A stretch of DNA of 64,000 bases from Rhizobium sp. ICMP 5592 (GTDB lineage: Bacteria; Pseudomonadota; Alphaproteobacteria; Rhizobiales; Rhizobiaceae), in NCBI RefSeq assembly GCF_009498525.1, contig NZ_QSNT01000001.1:1263083-1327082 (forward strand), written 5' to 3'. Under the pieces are notes generated by a model that worked only from the letters and a program-made list of their open reading frames with translations, was not told where the DNA came from and did not search any database. Of this stretch, positions 9,682-18,712 are shown one piece after another (position 1 is the first letter of the stretch; every line of letters starts with the position of its first letter). The translations under genes were made by a program, and so were the position numbers.

Positions 9682-10389
9682 ATGGACAAGACAATTGCGA
9701 GCACGGCCGCCGCCGTCTCGGACATCGGCGATGGCGCGACCGTCATGATCGGCGGCTTCGGTGGCTCCGGCGCGCCGATCGAGCTCATCCATGCATTGAT
9801 CGACAAAGGCCCGAAGAACCTGACCGTCATCAACAACAACGCCGGCAACGGCCGTATCGGCATCGCGGCGATGATCGATGCCGGAATGGTCCGGAAGATG
9901 ATCTGCTCTTTCCCGCGCTCCTCCGATCCGCGTGCTTTCACCGACCGCTATCTGGCGGGCGAAATCGAGCTGGAACTGGTGCCGCAAGGGACGCTTGCCG
10001 AACGCATCCGCGCCGGCGGCGCCGGTATCCCGGCCTTCTATACCCCGACCGCCTATGGCACCGAGCTTACCAACGGCAAGGTCATCGCCGAATTCGACGG
10101 CCGCCACTATGTCCAGGAGCGCTGGCTGAAAGCCGATTTCGCCATCGTCAAAGCCCAGATCGGCGATGTCCATGGCAACCTCATCTACAACAAAGCCGGC
10201 CGCAACTTTAATCCGCTGATGTGCATGGCTGCCGCCAGGACGATCGCGCAGGTTTCGAAAATTGTCGCTGCCGGCGAGCTTGATCCCGAGCACATCGTCA
10301 CCCCCGGCATCTTCGTTAACGGCGTCGTCGAAGTCGCCGATCCGCAACAGGAAGAAGCGCTCATTCGAGCCGGAGTGGCCTACGCATGA
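9682..10389 (+). CDS. pcaI: 3-oxoadipate CoA-transferase, subunit A
   Basis: PcaI and PcaJ transfer CoA from succinyl-CoA to 3-oxoadipate. The 235-residue subunit has the CoA-binding opening VMIGGFGGSGAPIELI near residue 21, typical of family I transferase alpha subunits. I chose the ATG at 9682 (MDKTIASTAAAV) because GGGAG lies nine bases before it; the in-frame ATG at 9661 has no ribosome site close by. It is the first gene of pcaIJF, and its stop overlaps pcaJ by four bases. Control by PcaR through the inverted repeat upstream is likely. Confidence 0.95.
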   Translation: MDKTIASTAAAVSDIGDGATVMIGGFGGSGAPIELIHALIDKGPKNLTVINNNAGNGRIGIAAMIDAGMVRKMICSFPRSSDPRAFTDRYLAGEIELELVPQGTLAERIRAGGAGIPAFYTPTAYGTELTNGKVIAEFDGRHYVQERWLKADFAIVKAQIGDVHGNLIYNKAGRNFNPLMCMAAARTIAQVSKIVAAGELDPEHIVTPGIFVNGVVEVADPQQEEALIRAGVAYA

Positions 10390-11075
10390 CCATCGACACA
10401 CGCGACGACATCAAACTCTCGAACGCCCAGATCGCCTGGCGTGCGGCTCAGGATATTCAGGACGGCGCCTATGTTAACCTCGGCATCGGCTTCCCGGAAA
10501 TGGTTGCTCGCTACCAGCCTCCGGGCCGTCAGGCGATCTTTCACACGGAAAACGGCATCCTGAATTTCGGCGAGCCGCCGGCGGAAGGTGAAGAAGATTG
10601 GGACCTGATCAACGCCGGCAAGAAGGCCGTGACCCTGAAACCCGGCGCTGCCTTCTTCCATCACGCCGATAGCTTCGCCATGGTGCGCGGCGGTCATCTC
10701 GATGTGGCAATCCTCGGCGCCTATCAGGTGGCGCAGAATGGCGACCTCGCCAACTGGCGCGTCGGCTCCAAGGGCGTGCCGGCCGTTGGCGGCGCCATGG
10801 ATCTGGTGCACGGCGCCAAGCAGGTTTTCGTCATCACCGAGCATGTGACGAAGGATGGCAAGCCGAAACTAGTGGACGCCTGCACCTTCCCGCTGACCGG
10901 CGTCGGCTGCATCACCCGCGTCTATACGAGCCATTCCGTCATCGATATCGCTAATGGAGGCTTCGTGGTGCGAGAGAAGCTCGCTGCCATGACCATGGAC
11001 GAGCTGCAGGCAATGACCGGTGCTCCGCTGCATACAAATGGTTCGGTTGCCGACCTCGTCGTGCCGACACTCTAA
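10386..11075 (+). CDS. pcaJ: 3-oxoadipate CoA-transferase, subunit B
   Basis: This 229-residue beta subunit carries the catalytic glutamate that forms the enzyme-CoA thioester, in the motif HTENGILNFGEPP (Glu near residue 54). It also has the family stretch GAFFHHADSFAMVRGGHLDVAILGAYQV. Its ATGA start overlaps the pcaI stop, so the two subunits are coupled. A stop at 11075 is followed 10 bases later by pcaF, with the ribosome site AAGGAGA in the gap. Confidence 0.96.
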   Translation: MTIDTRDDIKLSNAQIAWRAAQDIQDGAYVNLGIGFPEMVARYQPPGRQAIFHTENGILNFGEPPAEGEEDWDLINAGKKAVTLKPGAAFFHHADSFAMVRGGHLDVAILGAYQVAQNGDLANWRVGSKGVPAVGGAMDLVHGAKQVFVITEHVTKDGKPKLVDACTFPLTGVGCITRVYTSHSVIDIANGGFVVREKLAAMTMDELQAMTGAPLHTNGSVADLVVPTL

Positions 11076-11085
11076 GGAGAACACC

Positions 11086-12291
11086 ATGACCGAAGCCTTT
11101 ATCTGTGACTATATCCGCACGCCCATCGGCCGTTTCGGCGGCTCACTCTCCTCGGTCCGCGCCGACGATCTCGGTGTAGTGCCGCTGAAGGCGCTGATCG
11201 AGCGCAATGGCTCCATCGATTGGGAAGCCGTGGACGACGTGGTTTTCGGCTGTGCCAACCAGGCCGGCGAGGACAACAGAAACGTTGCGCGCATGTCGAC
11301 GCTGCTTGCCGGCCTGCCGATTTCCGTTTCCGGGACGACGATCAACCGCCTTTGCGGCTCGGGTATGGATGCCGTCATCACCGCTGCGCGCGCCATCCGC
11401 GCGGGCGAGGCGGAGCTGATGATCGCCGGTGGTGTCGAGAGCATGTCGCGGGCGCCCTTCGTCATCCCCAAGGCCGACAGCGCCTTTTCGCGCAATGCCG
11501 AAATCTATGACACCACCATCGGCTGGCGCTTCATCAATCCCGTGATGAAAAAGCAATATGGCGTCGATTCCATGCCGGAGACCGGCGAGAACGTCGCCGA
11601 GGACTGGAAGGTCAGCCGCGAAGACCAGGACGCTTTTGCCGTCCGCTCGCAGGCCAAGGCGGCTGCCGCACAGGAGAACGGCCGTCTCGCCAAGGAGATC
11701 ACGCCGGTCACCATCCCGCAGCGCAAGGGCGATGCCATCGTCGTCGGCAAGGACGAGCATCCGCGCGTAACGACGATTGAGACTTTGGCCAAACTCGGTA
11801 CGCCCTTCAAGAAGGAGGGCGGCACGGTCACCGCCGGCAACGCCTCCGGCGTCAATGACGGCGCAGCGGCGCTGATCATCGCTTCGGAAGCGGCGGTGAA
11901 GAAATACGGCCTGACGCCGATCGCCCGCATTCTCGGTGGCGCTGCCGCCGGCGTGCCGCCGCGCGTGATGGGCATCGGTCCAGTCCCGGCGTCGCGTAAG
12001 CTGATGGCTCGCCTCGGCATGACGCAGGATCAGTTCGACGTTATCGAGCTCAATGAGGCCTTCGCCTCGCAAGGGCTGGCCGTCCTGCGCGAACTCGGCG
12101 TTGCCGATGATGATACCCGCGTCAACCGCAATGGCGGCGCCATCGCGCTCGGTCATCCGCTCGGCATGTCCGGCGCCCGTATTACCGGCACGGCCGCACT
12201 TGAGCTGAAGGAAACCGGCGGACGCTACTCGCTCTCGACCATGTGCATCGGCGTCGGTCAGGGCATCGCCATCGCGCTCGAGCGGGTCTGA
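11086..12291 (+). CDS. pcaF: 3-oxoadipyl-CoA thiolase
   Basis: PcaF cleaves 3-oxoadipyl-CoA with CoA to succinyl-CoA and acetyl-CoA, ending the pathway. The 401-residue thiolase has the nucleophile Cys in [12 protein letters not shown] (residue about 90), the active-site His in [12 protein letters not shown], and the second Cys in MCIGVGQG. I placed the start at 11086 ([13 protein letters not shown]), eight bases after AAGGAG. A longer in-frame opening from 11020 overlaps pcaJ and has no support. A strong terminator follows the stop by 21 bases, so pcaIJF is a closed unit. Confidence 0.97.
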   Translation: MTEAFICDYIRTPIGRFGGSLSSVRADDLGVVPLKALIERNGSIDWEAVDDVVFGCANQAGEDNRNVARMSTLLAGLPISVSGTTINRLCGSGMDAVITAARAIRAGEAELMIAGGVESMSRAPFVIPKADSAFSRNAEIYDTTIGWRFINPVMKKQYGVDSMPETGENVAEDWKVSREDQDAFAVRSQAKAAAAQENGRLAKEITPVTIPQRKGDAIVVGKDEHPRVTTIETLAKLGTPFKKEGGTVTAGNASGVNDGAAALIIASEAAVKKYGLTPIARILGGAAAGVPPRVMGIGPVPASRKLMARLGMTQDQFDVIELNEAFASQGLAVLRELGVADDDTRVNRNGGAIALGHPLGMSGARITGTAALELKETGGRYSLSTMCIGVGQGIAIALERV

Positions 12292-12312
12292 TCCCTTTAC
12301 GATGAATTGACG

Positions 12313-12351
12313 ACGGGCCGCGCGGAACGTTCCGGGCGGCCCGTTTTGTTT
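12313..12351 (+). terminator. Rho-independent terminator of pcaIJF
   Basis: Arms ACGGGCCGC (12313-12321) and GCGGCCCGT (12336-12344) pair perfectly over nine bases. The T-rich run TTTTGTTT follows at once. It stands 21 bases after the pcaF stop. Confidence 0.9.
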
Positions 12352-12443
12352 GCCTCTCACGCATTGCCGCGCCGCGCTTCCGCCTGATATGACAGTCGTG
12401 ATTTCATCGTATGATTTATTGTCGACTTTCAGGAGGAGCCGTC

Positions 12444-13238
12444 ATGACAGAACTCGCGCAATCCCTCGCATCCATTCGCATCCCCGATCTCGCTGGCAAG
12501 CGGGTGCTGATCACAGGCGCCTCGACCGGCATCGGCGCGGCGCTTGCCCGCGCGTTCGCGCAGCAGGGCATGAAGGTCGGTATCCATTTTAATGCCAGCC
12601 GCGAGCCGGCCGAAAAGCTCGCCGGCGAGATCACCGCCGTCGGCGGGCAGGTGCATCTGGTTCAGGGTGACGTTTCGCAGGATGGCGAGACCGAGCGTGT
12701 CGTCAACCAGACGGCGGAAGCGTTTGGCGGGCTTGATGGCCTCGTCAACAATGCCGGCGGCATGCTCGGCCGTGTGCCGACCTCGGCGATGACCGACGAG
12801 CATTATGAGCGCGTGATGAACCTCAATGCCCGCTCGGTGCTTGCCGCCACCCGCGCCGCCCATCCACACCTGAAAAAGCAGGGCGGCTTCATCATCAACA
12901 CAACCTCGATTGCGGCCCGCAATGGCGGCGGTAATGGTGCGATCCTCTACGCCGCTTCCAAGGGCTTCGTCTCGACCATCACCCATGGCCACGCCAAGGA
13001 ATTCGTCGCCGACAAGATCCGCGTCAATGCCGTCGCTCCGGGCGTCATCGCCACGCCGTTCCATGAGCGCTATACCAATGACGAGCAGATGGAATTGCAG
13101 CGCAAGACCATTCCCATGGGCTTCGTCGGCACCTCGGAAGATTGCGTCGGCGCTTACCTCTTCCTCGCTTCGCCAACCCTTTCCGGCTACATCACCGGTC
13201 AGGTCATCGAAGTGAACGGCGGCCAGCTGATGCCGTGA
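12444..13238 (+). CDS. SDR-family NAD(P)-dependent oxidoreductase
   Basis: A classical short-chain dehydrogenase of 264 residues. The Rossmann motif TGASTGIGAA is near residue 24, NNAGG near residue 100, Ser in NTTSIAARNGG, and the catalytic YAASK near residue 170. It ends with the usual SGYITGQVIEVNGGQLMP. The ATG at 12444 is preceded by AGGAGG; the longer frame from 12411 is not needed. It stands 150 bases after the pcaF terminator, so it is a separate unit. The substrate cannot be read from the sequence; 3-oxoacyl or sugar alcohols are common for such proteins. Confidence 0.88.
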   Translation: MTELAQSLASIRIPDLAGKRVLITGASTGIGAALARAFAQQGMKVGIHFNASREPAEKLAGEITAVGGQVHLVQGDVSQDGETERVVNQTAEAFGGLDGLVNNAGGMLGRVPTSAMTDEHYERVMNLNARSVLAATRAAHPHLKKQGGFIINTTSIAARNGGGNGAILYAASKGFVSTITHGHAKEFVADKIRVNAVAPGVIATPFHERYTNDEQMELQRKTIPMGFVGTSEDCVGAYLFLASPTLSGYITGQVIEVNGGQLMP

Positions 13239-13263
13239 GGCGCAGCAGGCAGTCGACTTTTGT

Positions 13264-13292
13264 CGCCGGGCAATGATAACCTCTGCCCGGCG
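13264..13292 (+). terminator. GC-rich hairpin after the SDR gene
   Basis: Nine-base perfect arms CGCCGGGCA and TGCCCGGCG enclose 11 bases, starting 26 bases after the SDR stop. There is no T-run on either side, so it may be a weak terminator or an RNA-end stabiliser. Confidence 0.45.
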
Positions 13293-13318
13293 CAGCACCG
13301 ATGATGGAGCGTATGCGG

Positions 13319-14206
13319 ATGGCAAAGACGCCCACACAGGATCTTCTGAAGACCTCCGTGCAACTGACGCATCCGGAGCGGATCTATTGGCCGGATGACG
13401 GTGTCAGCAAACAGGATCTCGTCGACTATTATGCGCTTGCCTGGCCGCGCATGGCGTCTTTCGTCGTTGACCGGCCGCTGGCGCTACTGCGTTGCCCTGA
13501 TGGTATCAAGGGGCCGCGCTTTTTCCAGAAACATGCCTGGAAAGGCATCAATCCGTATATCGAGGAAATTACTGATCCAGAGGACAAGGACGGCGAGAAA
13601 CTGCTGAGGATCCGGGATTTTGACGGACTTGCCGCGCTCGTCCAATCCGCCTCCCTTGAAATTCACCCTTGGGGTACGACGACGGCTCATTGGGAAAAGC
13701 CCGATATGATCATCATGGATCTTGACCCCGGCGACGATGTCGCCTGGAGTGCAGTCATCGCCGGTGCGCAGGACATAAGGGTGCGGTTTGCGGAGATGGG
13801 ACTTGCCTCCTTCGTCAAAACGTCGGGGGGCAAGGGATTGCATGTGGTCGCCCCGCTCAAGCCGAAAGCGACCTGGCCGGATGTCAAGGCCGCGGCCGAA
13901 GCGATCGCCCACGGCATGAGCGCCGACAGCCCGGAAAAATATCTCTCGGTCGCCGCGAAGGCGAAACGAACAGGCCATATCTTCATTGACTATCTGCGCA
14001 ACGGCCGCGGAAACACCGCCGTCGCGCCCTATTCGACGCGGGCAAGGCCGGGGGCGGCGGTTTCGATGCCGCTTGCCTGGGAGGAACTGACCGAGAAGAT
14101 CGGCCCGGCTTTCTTCACCGTCAAGAACGCGGCTTCGCGGCTGGACGAACGCTTCGCCGATCCATGGGCTGATTTCTTCGACGCCGCGAGCCCGTTGAAA
14201 ACCTAG
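13319..14206 (+). CDS. Stand-alone LigD-type primase-polymerase (NHEJ polymerase domain protein)
   Basis: This 295-residue protein matches the polymerase domain of bacterial LigD, an archaeo-eukaryotic primase-type fold that fills gaps during end joining. It opens with LTHPERIYWPDDGVSKQDLVDYY. The metal-binding MDLDPGDDVAW lies near residue 133, then KTSGGKGLHVVAPL, and a late FIDYLRNGRGNTAVAPYSTRARPG. There is no ligase or nuclease domain, and no ku gene nearby. I chose the start at 13319, where GGAG lies nine bases upstream; an ATG at 13301 is possible. Rhizobia often carry several LigD-like paralogues, so partners may be elsewhere in the genome. Confidence 0.88.
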   Translation: MAKTPTQDLLKTSVQLTHPERIYWPDDGVSKQDLVDYYALAWPRMASFVVDRPLALLRCPDGIKGPRFFQKHAWKGINPYIEEITDPEDKDGEKLLRIRDFDGLAALVQSASLEIHPWGTTTAHWEKPDMIIMDLDPGDDVAWSAVIAGAQDIRVRFAEMGLASFVKTSGGKGLHVVAPLKPKATWPDVKAAAEAIAHGMSADSPEKYLSVAAKAKRTGHIFIDYLRNGRGNTAVAPYSTRARPGAAVSMPLAWEELTEKIGPAFFTVKNAASRLDERFADPWADFFDAASPLKT

Positions 14207-14212
14207 CCTCCA

Positions 14213-14788
14213 TCACACGAACGGAACCAGCGCCGGCGTCGTGGCCTTGTAGTCCGCATAGCCCTGACCGAATGTCTCGCTCATCCAGCGCTCCTCGATA
14301 CCAACACGGCGCAGGACGGCGTAGAGCATGAACGCGATCGCCAGCAGGGCAGCGAGATCGCCACGCGCGAGCGCGGAGCCGATGATGGCGAGCAGCAGGC
14401 CGGTATAAATCGGATGACGGACGATGGCGTAGGGGCCGGTGCGGATCAGTGCATGATCCTCCTTGACCGTGATCACGCCGCTCCAGTTGCGGCCGAGATG
14501 ATAGCGCGCCCAGATGGCAAAGCTGAGGCCGAGGACCATCAGCACCGCGCCAATGCCGTAATAGATCAGATCTTGCGGAACGAGCTGGAACGATAGGGGG
14601 CCGAGCCAGGACGGACGCGCCAATAGCAGAATGGCGCATATCCAGATCGGTGCGGTGTTCGAAAACCGCGACAACGGGTCCTCGCTCCGCGTCGTCTTCT
14701 TGACGCTGAACGCTGCGGCAGCCCAAATCAATCCCCAGATGCTCCAGCAGGCCGGAAAGAAGAGCGCCAACAACCGTGCTTCGCTCAT
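14213..14788 (-). CDS. Isoprenylcysteine carboxyl methyltransferase-like membrane protein
   Basis: The 191-residue protein has four to five hydrophobic segments and the ICMT/PEMT-type C-terminal motif: HALIRTGPYAIVRHP, then IYTGLLLAIIGSALARGD and GVEERWM-like GIEERWMSETFGQGY. In bacteria such proteins are taken to be S-adenosylmethionine-dependent methyltransferases of unknown substrate. The start overlaps the stop of the GST gene upstream by four bases (14785-14788), so the two are probably one transcript. It converges on the LigD-type gene. Confidence 0.8.
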   Translation of the reverse strand: MSEARLLALFFPACWSIWGLIWAAAAFSVKKTTRSEDPLSRFSNTAPIWICAILLLARPSWLGPLSFQLVPQDLIYYGIGAVLMVLGLSFAIWARYHLGRNWSGVITVKEDHALIRTGPYAIVRHPIYTGLLLAIIGSALARGDLAALLAIAFMLYAVLRRVGIEERWMSETFGQGYADYKATTPALVPFV

Positions 14789-15522
14789 GCCACGCTCCTG
14801 TCCAATTCGGGATAATGCCGGAAGATATCGTCTTCGTTGAAGGGAATGCGGCGCTCGGACGCGAGGTAGCGGGCAATGCTCGGTCGTCTCGCAATGCTCG
14901 CGCGCAAGGCCGCCAGATGCGGGTATTCGTCGCCCAGATGCACGGTTGAGCGGGGGAAGGCATAGCGCAGCCCTTCGAACACCTGGAACAATGACAGGTC
15001 AACATAGGTGAGCCGGTTGCCGAATATGTGCATGGGACCTTTCGGATTCTGTCCCAGGACGCGCTCGAAATAGCCGAGGAATTTCGGCATGCGATTGTCA
15101 AGAAACTCGGCGGCGCGGGCCTTGGCTTCCTGCTTTTGCTCCTCGTAATATTTCGAGGTGGCGATCGGATGATGCGTGTCATGCACCTCGGCGACGAGAT
15201 CGGTGATCGTCAATTGCAGGCCGTTGACCACATGGCGATCGCCTTGATCCTCCGGCGCGAGGCCGAGTTTGGGACCTAGATACATCAGGATATTGGCGAC
15301 ATGCGAGATGACGAGATCGTCGTCCTTCAGAAAGGGCGGGGCGAGCGGAATATGCGCCTCCGACTTGCTCTCCATCACGGCAAACATCGCTCGCATGCCC
15401 TGGCCCTCGCTCGTCGGCCCACGGGCGACGTCAATGTAGTCAGCTCCGGCCTCTTCAAGCGCCAGGCGCACGAATTCGCCACGGCCCTGGATGCCGTCCC
15501 AGTAGTAGAGCTCATAGGCCAT
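14785..15522 (-). CDS. Glutathione S-transferase family protein
   Basis: A 245-residue protein with an N-terminal thioredoxin-like domain (MAYELYYWDGIQGRGEFVRLALEEAGADY) and an all-helical C-terminal half that contains LTYVDLSLFQVFEGLRY. The YYWDGIQGRGE stretch resembles the sigma-like class, where the first Tyr activates glutathione. It probably conjugates or reduces electrophiles in the cytoplasm; no substrate can be named. It is translationally linked to the ICMT-like gene downstream. Confidence 0.88.
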   Translation of the reverse strand: MAYELYYWDGIQGRGEFVRLALEEAGADYIDVARGPTSEGQGMRAMFAVMESKSEAHIPLAPPFLKDDDLVISHVANILMYLGPKLGLAPEDQGDRHVVNGLQLTITDLVAEVHDTHHPIATSKYYEEQKQEAKARAAEFLDNRMPKFLGYFERVLGQNPKGPMHIFGNRLTYVDLSLFQVFEGLRYAFPRSTVHLGDEYPHLAALRASIARRPSIARYLASERRIPFNEDDIFRHYPELDRSVA

Positions 15523-15667
15523 TCGAAAATCCTCCCGTCACTTGTCCCGCCTATCTCTACGCAATCGTCATGGAAGCTTAGCATCGGCGTGGCGGAACGG
15601 AAGGGGCTGGACCTGCGACCATTTCTTCTCTGTTCGAGCTATCGGGCCGTTTTCCGCGAACGCCAGG

Positions 15668-15982
15668 CTAATGGTGAGTCTGTTGCTCATGGCGCTTGCG
15701 GGTGGCGGCCGCTTTCTTCGCGGAGGCCGAACGTTCGGCTGCGGGGCGGCTCGCGGAGGCTTTTCCGCCGATCCGACCGCCTTTTTCGGACGATGCATGG
15801 TTTTCCGGATGGCCTCGGCCGGAGCCGGATTTCTTGCCGCCGCCGCTTTCCTTGTTGACGGTCGCCCAGGCGCGGCGTTCGGCCTCATCCTCGGAAACGC
15901 CACGGCTTTCATAGCTTTCCTCGATGTGCTCGGCCTTGCGTTTCTGCTTGTCGGTGTACGCGGATTTGTCTCCTCTTGGCAT
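15668..15982 (-). CDS. Small basic protein with KGG-like tail, conserved in rhizobia
   Basis: I place the start at 15982 (MPRGDKSAYTDKQKRKAEHIEESYE), giving 104 residues; a frame from 16015 would add 11. The N-terminal half is charged and helical (ESRGVSEDEAERRAWATVNKE). The C-terminal half is rich in Lys, Ala and Ser and has ENHASSEKGGRIGGKAS, like the KGG repeats of stress proteins. Similar rhizobial proteins are often labelled plasmid stabilization protein, as I recall, without functional proof. The revcomp upstream of the start carries GAGAAAGACC, a weak ribosome site. Confidence 0.7.
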   Translation of the reverse strand: MPRGDKSAYTDKQKRKAEHIEESYESRGVSEDEAERRAWATVNKESGGGKKSGSGRGHPENHASSEKGGRIGGKASASRPAAERSASAKKAAATRKRHEQQTHH

Positions 15983-16042
15983 GGTCTTTCTCCTCATTGC
16001 GGATGAGGAGACCAACTCTTCGCCATGGAAAAAGTTCCGATT

Positions 16043-16213
16043 CTAGTGGGGTGCCGGCGACTGTTTCGGCATATCCGGAAGCGGCCGACGGCTGGCAACG
16101 CGCCTCTCCTTGCCCGATGCGGGGAACATGATGCCGATGGACCGGTCGATGATGAAGATCACCACGAGCGCCGCCAGAAGATAGAGGGTTGCGAGGATGA
16201 GGAGCGATGTCAT
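16043..16213 (-). CDS. Possible 56-residue single-pass membrane protein
   Basis: From the ATG at 16213 the frame begins with one strong membrane segment, MTSLLILATLYLLAALVVIF, followed by a polar tail with KERRVASRRPLP. An in-frame ATG at 16294 would add 27 residues. No ribosome site is visible before 16213. The clean hydrophobic segment argues for a real gene, but the lack of other evidence keeps this tentative. I do not recognise the family. Confidence 0.4.
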   Translation of the reverse strand: MTSLLILATLYLLAALVVIFIIDRSIGIMFPASGKERRVASRRPLPDMPKQSPAPH

Positions 16214-16415
16214 GGCATCACATTGGCGCGGCCATGACCTGGCGAGCTGCCGCGACAACAGTCGGAACAGAGACGTTCCATGTAATCCATACACCTATCG
16301 TTCATGGCGAAGCTCCCTCTTCACCTGATAGCATTGGTGTGTGACAGCTGTTTGTGCCTGGCAGGCAATCGGTGGAAATTGCTGGGAATTTCGATGATTA
16401 GGAGCATTAAGCAAA

Positions 16416-16440
16416 CGGCCCGGTGCTTGATGCCGGGCCG
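16416..16440 (-). terminator. Hairpin downstream of the DUF2934 gene
   Basis: Perfect eight-base arms CGGCCCGG and CCGGGCCG enclose nine bases. Read on the minus strand the stem is followed by TTTGCTTAAT, a fair U-tract. It lies 39 bases after the stop at 16479. Confidence 0.65.
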
Positions 16441-16478
16441 CTCATTTCATTGACTGATCACCAAAAGCAAAACGCGCT

Positions 16479-16775
16479 TCAAATCTTCGCTTCAACGACT
16501 TTTTTCGATGCCCGTTTCGGCACGGCCTTGGCGGCGACGTCACTGGCCGGCGTAGCCGCGGTAACCTTCACCTTAGGCGTTGCCTTGGGCTTGACGTCGA
16601 TCTTCGCCTTGAGCTTGGCGGTGCTCTTCTTGCCCTTGCCGGTACTTTTCTCAAGTGCGATGCGTTCCTGGCTCGCCTGTTCCCAGTGAACCGTATCACG
16701 GCCGGAAGGGTAACCTTCGGCTTCCCATATGGCGTATGCGCGTTTCTCGATCCATTCATCCCGCGATTCCAACAT
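16479..16775 (-). CDS. DUF2934-family small protein
   Basis: This 98-residue protein opens with the DUF2934 core: RAYAIWEAEGYPSGRDTVHWEQA (residues about 12-34). A long Lys/Ala-rich tail follows (KKSTAKLKAKIDVKPKATPK and so on) that should be disordered and basic, perhaps binding nucleic acid. The function of the family is unknown; it is common in rhizobia, often with stress genes. The start at 16775 has a GGAGATC ribosome site, and a terminator-like hairpin follows. Confidence 0.8.
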   Translation of the reverse strand: MLESRDEWIEKRAYAIWEAEGYPSGRDTVHWEQASQERIALEKSTGKGKKSTAKLKAKIDVKPKATPKVKVTAATPASDVAAKAVPKRASKKVVEAKI

Positions 16776-17126
16776 TGCCGATCTCCGTTCGCATCATTGA
16801 ACATTGGTTGATGAAAAATACCCGTTCTTGAAATGCGGGCTTGCATGCCTCCCCCGAGCACCCGAGACGCCGGCTCAGATAAGCCATGGAGAAAATCCAT
16901 GCGTCTCGACCCTCGAACCACGGCGGGCGCTTCGCACCAGCAATATGATGTCCCACGACGGACGGTAGCGAAGCGACCGAACCATCAATATGACGACAGC
17001 GCGACCATCGTTCAATTAAAAATATCTAATGCACAACCTGTCCACATCCCCACTGCTGCCGGTCGAGCGTCACGGATAAGGCATACGGCTGATTGCAGCT
17101 TTTGTGGGCAAAGTTATACTCCGCGC
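16776..17126. other. 351-base region without a gene, between the DUF2934 and cardiolipin synthase genes
   Basis: No convincing ORF or RNA gene was seen. The plus-strand frame is open from 16833, but the protein it would add is rich in Pro and Arg and looks non-coding. The right end holds a promoter-like pair, TTGCAG (17093-17098) and TATACT (17115-17120), 16 bases apart. Confidence 0.6.
17093..17120 (+). promoter_or_regulatory. Promoter-like -35/-10 pair before the cardiolipin synthase gene
   Basis: TTGCAG and TATACT are spaced by 16 bases. The -10 element ends six bases before the ATG at 17127, so transcription from here would give a leaderless or nearly leaderless message. No ribosome site lies in front of that ATG, which agrees. 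Confidence 0.4.
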
Positions 17127-18590
17127 ATGTTCGATTTGCTGTTTGCCCATTGGGGCCAATTCCTCGCCGTCCTGTCCATCGCCATGGGTACGGTGGCTGC
17201 CATCCATGCGGCGATGACGAAGGAGGATGTTCGTGCCGCGATCGGCTGGGTCGGCGTCATCATCCTGTCGCCTATCGTCGGGGCGGTACTCTATGCCGTT
17301 GCCGGCATCAACCGCATTCGCCGGGCATCATTGAGCTCGCAGCGCAGCGTTCTCTTCCAGAAAGATGCCGCGGGCGAGCTCGCCAGTTTCGACGCGCAGG
17401 GCGACATCGTGCGCCGAACCTTCGGCGAGCGATTCGGATCGATGAAGACGCTTGGAGACCGGGTGTCGCGCTATCCGATGAGCACCGGCAACACCATCGA
17501 GATGCTGGAAAGCGGCGATGCCGCCTATGCGGCGATGAAGGCGGCCATTGACGGCGCCGAGCGCAGCATCCTGCTGGAGACCTATATCTTCGATCGCGAT
17601 CCCATCGGCCTGCGCATCGCCGATGCGTTGATCGCTGCCGTCAAGCGCGGTGTCAGCGTGCGCGTGCTGATCGACGCCGTCGGCGCCCGCTATTCAGTGC
17701 CGAGCATCATGGGCTATCTCAGCAAAGGCGGCGTTGAGGTCTACGTCTTCAACGGCAACGTCATCATCGGCCTGCGGTTGCCCTATGCCAACCTGCGCAC
17801 CCACCGCAAGATCCTGGTCGTCGATGGCCGCATCGCCCTTACCGGCGGCATGAATATCCGCCAGGGTTTCACCCGCGAGTTTGCCGCTGATCATTACGCC
17901 CATGACACGCATTTCTCTATCACCGGCCCGGCTGTAGCCGATCTCTTCAATACCGCCGCCGAAGATTGGCGGTTTGTGACCGGCGAAGTGCTGAGCGGCG
18001 ATGATTGGCGAATTGCGACGCCCGCGAGCGAGCCCGGTGCTCCGGTCTTCATGCGCGTCATCGTCTCCGGACCTGACCGCAGCGTCGAGACGAACCACAA
18101 GATGCTCATCGGCGCGCTGTCGATCGCCCGCACCTCCATCCGTATCATGTCGCCCTATTTCCTGCCGGACCGCGAGCTGATCAGCGCCCTCGTGACGGCG
18201 GCAAGACGCGGCGTCGAGGTGGATATCGTCGTGCCGGCCGCCAATAATCTCGTGCTGGTCGATCGCGCCATGACGGCGCAGTTCGACCAGATGCTGAAGG
18301 ACTATTGCCGAATCTGGCGCGCTAGAGGCACCTTTGACCATTCGAAGCTGATGGCAATCGACGGCACCTGGGCCTATGTCGGCTCCTCCAATCTGGACCC
18401 GCGCTCCCTGCGGCTGAACTTCGAGGTCGATCTGGAAGTGATCGACCACGGCTTTGCCCGCGCGATCGAAGCCCGCATCGCCACCGTCCTTGAAACGGCA
18501 AAGCCGGTCGAACTCGCCAAGCTCCGGGCGCGTCCCTTTATCGTCCGGCTGATCGAAAAGATCCTCTGGCTCGGCTCGCCCTATCTCTGA
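17127..18590 (+). CDS. cls: Cardiolipin synthase (phospholipase D superfamily)
   Basis: The 487-residue protein joins two phosphatidylglycerols, or a related pair, into cardiolipin at the inner membrane. It has two N-terminal membrane segments (FLAVLSIAMGTVAAIHAA and IGWVGVIILSPIVGAVLYAVAG). Two HKD motifs follow: HRKILVVDG with GGMNIRQG near residue 240, and HSKLMAIDGTWAYVGSSNLDPRS near residue 410. I chose the ATG at 17127, since the 98 extra residues of the longer frame look non-coding. The length fits the family. The next gene, an EEP-fold protein, is on the same strand 122 bases on. Confidence 0.9.
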   Translation: MFDLLFAHWGQFLAVLSIAMGTVAAIHAAMTKEDVRAAIGWVGVIILSPIVGAVLYAVAGINRIRRASLSSQRSVLFQKDAAGELASFDAQGDIVRRTFGERFGSMKTLGDRVSRYPMSTGNTIEMLESGDAAYAAMKAAIDGAERSILLETYIFDRDPIGLRIADALIAAVKRGVSVRVLIDAVGARYSVPSIMGYLSKGGVEVYVFNGNVIIGLRLPYANLRTHRKILVVDGRIALTGGMNIRQGFTREFAADHYAHDTHFSITGPAVADLFNTAAEDWRFVTGEVLSGDDWRIATPASEPGAPVFMRVIVSGPDRSVETNHKMLIGALSIARTSIRIMSPYFLPDRELISALVTAARRGVEVDIVVPAANNLVLVDRAMTAQFDQMLKDYCRIWRARGTFDHSKLMAIDGTWAYVGSSNLDPRSLRLNFEVDLEVIDHGFARAIEARIATVLETAKPVELAKLRARPFIVRLIEKILWLGSPYL

Positions 18591-18712
18591 CGAAAATGCC
18601 GTAGCTGTGTTTGCGGTTACAAGCCTTTTCACATGACAAGCCCGGCAATCGGTTCATATACTCACGAAGATACAGTTCGGGGGGATTGAGAACGGAAACG
18701 GCTAACGGACAG

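Noticed and set aside
15668..15982. Plasmid stabilization function for the KGG-like protein
   Set aside because: The label is common in databases for such proteins, but the sequence has no toxin, antitoxin or partition motif.
16833..17126. 98-residue N-terminal extension of cardiolipin synthase
   Set aside because: The extra sequence is Pro/Arg-rich and unlike the family. The two membrane segments begin right after the ATG at 17127.
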